Of a stretch of 64,000 nucleotides of DNA, positions 61,097 through 64,000 are shown one piece after another. A model generated the notes under the pieces. That model made no database searches. It saw only the letters and a program-made list of their open reading frames with translations, and was not told the origin of the DNA. The first letter of the stretch is position 1. Every line of letters starts with the position of its first letter. The stretch comes from CAZTDD01 sp964612675 (lineage in GTDB: Bacteria; Hinthialibacterota; Hinthialibacteria; Hinthialibacterales; JAKPRU01): contig CAZTDD010000013.1 of the NCBI GenBank assembly GCA_964612675.1, forward strand, positions 1 to 64,000. The letters are read 5' to 3'. The position numbers and the translations under genes were made by a program.

Positions 61097-62824
61097 TTGT
61101 TACGCCATCTGAACATACAAAATATCGTGCTGATCGATCAGGCCGAGATCGAGTTCTCGTCCGGCCTCAATGTGATGACGGGCGAAACGGGGGCCGGAAA
61201 GTCGATCGTTCTCGCGGCGTTGGGATTACTGATTGGCGAACGCGCCAGCGCCGACCTGGTGGGTTCGAACGGCACGGAGGCGGTGATTGAAGGAGCGTTC
61301 GAGTTTCCGAAGAAATCTCCTGCGGAAGACCTCGTCCATGCAGTACTGGATCTTGCGGGACTGCCGAAAGAAGAAGGCGTACTCGTCGTAAAAAGAACGG
61401 TGTCCACCGACGGACGCAGTCGAATTTTCGTGAACAACAGCTCGGCTCTTGTTCGTGTGCTGAAAGAGCTTGGAGCGATTCTTGTGGATCTTCACGGCCA
61501 ACACGAGCACCAATCGCTCCTCCGGCGTACAACCTACCGGGCCCTCGTGGATCGGTACGGCGTGAAGGACTCGCTTCCGTCCAAGTATACGGACAAATAT
61601 GCAGCCTGGCAGGACCTTCGCGAACAGCTTGCGGCACTCGAAGGCGATGAACGCGAACGGCGCCGGCGGGAAGATCATCTGCGCTACCAGATCAATGAGA
61701 TAGAAGCAGCGAACCTCGCTCCGGGCGAAGACGAGGAACTCAACCGCGAACTCAATATCCTCCAACACGCGGAACAATTGGCTGAACGCGCTTCCCGGGT
61801 CTATACAACTCTGTACGAAGGTGAAGAGAACGGTCCTGCGGTCTTGGACCAGTTAAACGAACTCCACACCGTTCTCGAAGAAATGAGCCGAATGGACGAA
61901 AGTCTCAAGAAGGTCCACGAGGCCTGGGTCGGCCCGCTGACCGAACTCGAAGAACTTTCCCGCGAACTCAACAGCTATGCCCAGGGCATTGAATTCGAAC
62001 CCGGCCGCCTCGAGGAACTTCATAATCGTAAACACCTGCTCCAAAATCTGAAGTCGAAATATGGCGGCAGCGTTGACGAAATCCTTGCATATCTTGAGGA
62101 GGCACGCGCTGAGCTCGCCCAAATCGAAAACCGGGACGAGGAAATCCAACAAACACAAAAGGAACTCGATCGAATCGAAAACGAAATCGGGAACCTGGCG
62201 GAGCGGCTTTTCGACGAGCGGAAACGAGCCGGGGCAAAACTCGCCAAGAACATTGAGAAAGAATTGGCTCACCTGGGAATGAAAGGTTCACGGTTTGAGG
62301 TTTCTGTCGAGCCACAAACCGATCCGGAGGGAATCGATGCGGGCAAGCTGGGAAAAGTACGCTTGGGCCCCGGCGGTGCAAGCGAAATTGAGTTCCTGCT
62401 CTCGACCATTCCGGATCGTCCCCTGCGTCCGTTGCGCGATGTGGCGTCCGGGGGCGAGATTTCACGCATTATGCTTGCACTCAAATACGTCCTCGGCAAA
62501 TCGCATATCGTCCCCACCATGATCTTCGACGAAATCGATCTGGGAATCGGCGGAAAAACCGGAGACATCGTCGCCGAGCGACTTCAAGACCTCTCGAAAG
62601 AAAAACAAGTCATCTGTATTACACATTTGCCCCAAATCGCCGCACGCGCCGAACGAAACCTCCGCGTAACGAAAACAGAAACTCGCGGGACACAAAAGAC
62701 AATCGTAGAGTATTTATCCGGAAAAGACCGTGAAGATGAGATGGTACGCATGCTCGGTGCGGACGAAGCGTCTCGGAAATACGCGCGCGAGCTGCTGCGG
62801 GGACCGAAAGGAAAACGAACGTAG
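61097..62824 (+). CDS. recN: DNA repair protein RecN
   Basis: A 575-residue SMC-like ATPase acting in double-strand break repair. Walker A is G29-E-T-G-A-G-K-S36, the Q-loop/R-loop region has V-D-L-H-G-Q-H-E-H-Q-S-L-L, a coiled-coil core spans about 150-380, the signature is A-S-G-G-E-I-S-R and Walker B is M-I-F-D-E-I-D, followed by I-T-H-L-P-Q-I-A. Length matches E. coli RecN. The start is TTG at 61097, the first codon of the conserved N-terminus, with GGGATGGGG upstream. The next gene starts 2 bp after its stop. The 750-bp convergent-free region before it holds the YgiT/DUF4258 pair on the other strand. Confidence 0.96.
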   Translation: MLRHLNIQNIVLIDQAEIEFSSGLNVMTGETGAGKSIVLAALGLLIGERASADLVGSNGTEAVIEGAFEFPKKSPAEDLVHAVLDLAGLPKEEGVLVVKRTVSTDGRSRIFVNNSSALVRVLKELGAILVDLHGQHEHQSLLRRTTYRALVDRYGVKDSLPSKYTDKYAAWQDLREQLAALEGDERERRRREDHLRYQINEIEAANLAPGEDEELNRELNILQHAEQLAERASRVYTTLYEGEENGPAVLDQLNELHTVLEEMSRMDESLKKVHEAWVGPLTELEELSRELNSYAQGIEFEPGRLEELHNRKHLLQNLKSKYGGSVDEILAYLEEARAELAQIENRDEEIQQTQKELDRIENEIGNLAERLFDERKRAGAKLAKNIEKELAHLGMKGSRFEVSVEPQTDPEGIDAGKLGKVRLGPGGASEIEFLLSTIPDRPLRPLRDVASGGEISRIMLALKYVLGKSHIVPTMIFDEIDLGIGGKTGDIVAERLQDLSKEKQVICITHLPQIAARAERNLRVTKTETRGTQKTIVEYLSGKDREDEMVRMLGADEASRKYARELLRGPKGKRT

Positions 62825-62825
62825 C

Positions 62826-63356
62826 ATGAACAAAATCAACCGATTCTCTATCCTTGTTGCCTGCGTATGTAGTTTTCTCTCCTGTTCGTCTCCATCCCCG
62901 CCGGAACAACAAGAAACCGAAGAAACCATCCTGATGCTGACACCGGAGAATTTCAAAGAAACACTGGCGCAAGCCGATGATGAATTGGTTTTTGTGAATT
63001 TCTGGGCAACCTGGTGTGTACCCTGCATGGAAGAGTTCCCCGATTTGGTTAAGCTGGAGAAAGAATACAGGGACAGAGCGATTGCTTTGTGGGCGGTCTC
63101 GTGCGACACCGAGGAGGATCGCAAAACCAAAGTCCCACAGTTCCTGGAAGAACAGGGCTCCGGGCTGACATCGTTCGCTATCAACTTGAGCGAGCAGGAA
63201 GAGATGATCGAGACAGTGTCTCCCGACTGGCAGGGAACGCTGCCGACGACGTTTATCTTTCGACGGTCCGGAGAGATTCTATTTCAGCACTCGGGGAAAA
63301 TGAGCTTCGAAGAATTCAAAGCGGTGGTCGACAAGGCTCTGGAAGGAAAAATATGA
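62826..63356 (+). CDS. TlpA/ResA-like thioredoxin-fold lipoprotein
   Basis: A 176-residue lipoprotein (lipobox F-L-S-C) with a thioredoxin fold: F-W-A-T-W-C-V-P-C-M-E-E active site, W-A-V-S-C-D, and G-T-L-P-T-T-F-I-F with the cis-Pro. It should reduce or isomerise disulfides in the periplasm, using electrons from DsbD. The start is 2 bp after the recN stop, and the last codon overlaps the dsbD start (ATGA), so it is translated with dsbD. The C-x-x-C and adjoining residues are intact. Confidence 0.93.
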   Translation: MNKINRFSILVACVCSFLSCSSPSPPEQQETEETILMLTPENFKETLAQADDELVFVNFWATWCVPCMEEFPDLVKLEKEYRDRAIALWAVSCDTEEDRKTKVPQFLEEQGSGLTSFAINLSEQEEMIETVSPDWQGTLPTTFIFRRSGEILFQHSGKMSFEEFKAVVDKALEGKI

Positions 63357-64000
63357 ACGCGATGCGCCGGCCGATTTACCTGGTTTTCGTCCTGGTTTTT
63401 TTGACGGTTCTTCACGCCTCGTCTGAGGAGCTTACGCCGGACGAGGCATTTGTATGGTCAGTGACCGGTCCGGCGGAAACGCTTCGCCCCGGGGACGAAG
63501 CGGAAATCGTGGCCACCCTCACCATCGCGGAGGATCATTACGTCTACCGCGATTCAGTATCCGTCACTGTGAACGATCCCGGGGGACTACAAGTCGATAC
63601 ACCTGTCTACCCTGAACCGAAAATCAAATTCGACAAATTTGAAAACAAAGAACTTCCCGTTTACGAATCCGGAGATGTGATTATTCGCGTGCCGATTACA
63701 ATTACTGAAAGCGCACCTTCCGGCGAAGTGGAAACTCAAGTCGTCACCGAACACCGGGGATGTTCGCAAGAGGTTTGTTATTTTCCGACAACGACCGAAT
63801 TGTCGGTCGTACTACATATCACCGGTGGTACAGGTGCCGCCACCACAGAGGAGGCCGAGGGGTTTGTCTCGATGGACGCCGCCCCTTCGGACGAAAGCGA
63901 CTTACTGGCGAAGGGGGTTTTCCAGGCATTCATTCTTGTGTTCATCGGTGGAATTCTGACCAGCTTTACTCCTTGTGTGTATCCACTGATTCCCGTCACG
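63353..64000 (+). CDS. dsbD: Thiol:disulfide interchange protein DsbD, 5' part
   Basis: Translation from the ATG at 63353 stays open to the window end: 216 codons. After a signal peptide (about 1-21) comes the DsbD alpha domain with a G-C-S-Q-E-V-C-Y-F-P motif carrying its Cys pair, an acidic linker, then the first membrane segment with G-G-I-L-T-S-F-T-P-C-V-Y-P-L-I-P-V-T, the hallmark P-C-x-x-P-x-I-P of DsbD/CcdA transporters. DsbD moves electrons from cytoplasmic thioredoxin to periplasmic TlpA/DsbC-like proteins. It overlaps the tlpA-like gene by ATGA. The beta (thioredoxin) domain, if any, lies beyond the window. Confidence 0.9.
   Translation, partial: MNAMRRPIYLVFVLVFLTVLHASSEELTPDEAFVWSVTGPAETLRPGDEAEIVATLTIAEDHYVYRDSVSVTVNDPGGLQVDTPVYPEPKIKFDKFENKELPVYESGDVIIRVPITITESAPSGEVETQVVTEHRGCSQEVCYFPTTTELSVVLHITGGTGAATTEEAEGFVSMDAAPSDESDLLAKGVFQAFILVFIGGILTSFTPCVYPLIPVT

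Overview
The window most likely comes from the genome of an uncultured, heterotrophic, Gram-negative-type bacterium. Signs of an outer membrane and periplasm are many lipobox proteins, Tat-exported oxidoreductases, a DsbD gene, a VKOR-DsbA fusion and a GnnA-like oxidoreductase. The mix of Tat-secreted Gfo/Idh/MocA proteins, a DUF4838 protein, a sulfatase, a rhamnogalacturonan-lyase-like protein, a GH78 rhamnosidase, a lone pseudopilin and a bacillithiol-type BshA resembles Planctomycetes/Sumerlaeota/Hydrogenedentota-like genomes. This placement is inference: there is no rRNA or other phylogenetic marker beyond cysS, mnmA, recN and an EF-G. No tRNA, rRNA, CRISPR array or autonomous transposase was seen.

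Layout. 1-1.8 kb: two near-identical 91-bp repeats bracket a truncated DUF6883 remnant, a DUF4926 gene and an MntA/HepT toxin-antitoxin pair. 1.9-8.3 kb: lipoprotein esterase, mnmA, a GH2 protein whose nucleophile position is Lys, and cysS. 8.3-17.4 kb: Gfo/Idh/MocA oxidoreductase, bshA, VKOR-DsbA fusion, pseudopilin, UDP-sugar dehydrogenase, a GT-C-like glycosyltransferase, an AbiEii-like small protein and an orphan HicB-like gene, with two copies of a 141-146 bp MITE-like element. 17.6-25.7 kb: ECF sigma factor, a translationally coupled anti-sigma-like protein, and a 1729-residue alpha-2-macroglobulin. 26.4-35 kb: secreted proteins, a DUF4838 lipoprotein, a zinc alcohol dehydrogenase, a GnnA-like oxidoreductase and a large membrane protein. 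35-54.5 kb: a carbohydrate-degradation neighbourhood (esterase, Tat-exported oxidoreductases, isomerase-like protein, right-handed beta-helix protein, PL11-like lyase, GH78, sulfatase, alpha/beta hydrolase), interrupted by an EF-G paralogue and a truncated larC between inverted repeats. 54.5-60.4 kb: ABC-2 permease, an 859-residue membrane protein and an ABC ATPase. 60.4-64 kb: a YgiT/DUF4258 pair, then recN, a TlpA-like lipoprotein and the start of dsbD in tight succession.

How the genes fit together. The secreted enzymes suggest attack on a rhamnose-containing, possibly esterified and sulfated acidic polysaccharide; the substrate is not proven. A beta-sandwich-like module with a W-x-I-x-G-P-F signature recurs in the anti-sigma protein, the DUF4838 protein and, with its two halves in swapped order, the GH78 protein. 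Thiol chemistry recurs: VKOR-DsbA oxidation, TlpA/DsbD reduction and BshA. Short palindromic repeats and non-autonomous elements fill most intergenic spaces and have cut or capped several genes.
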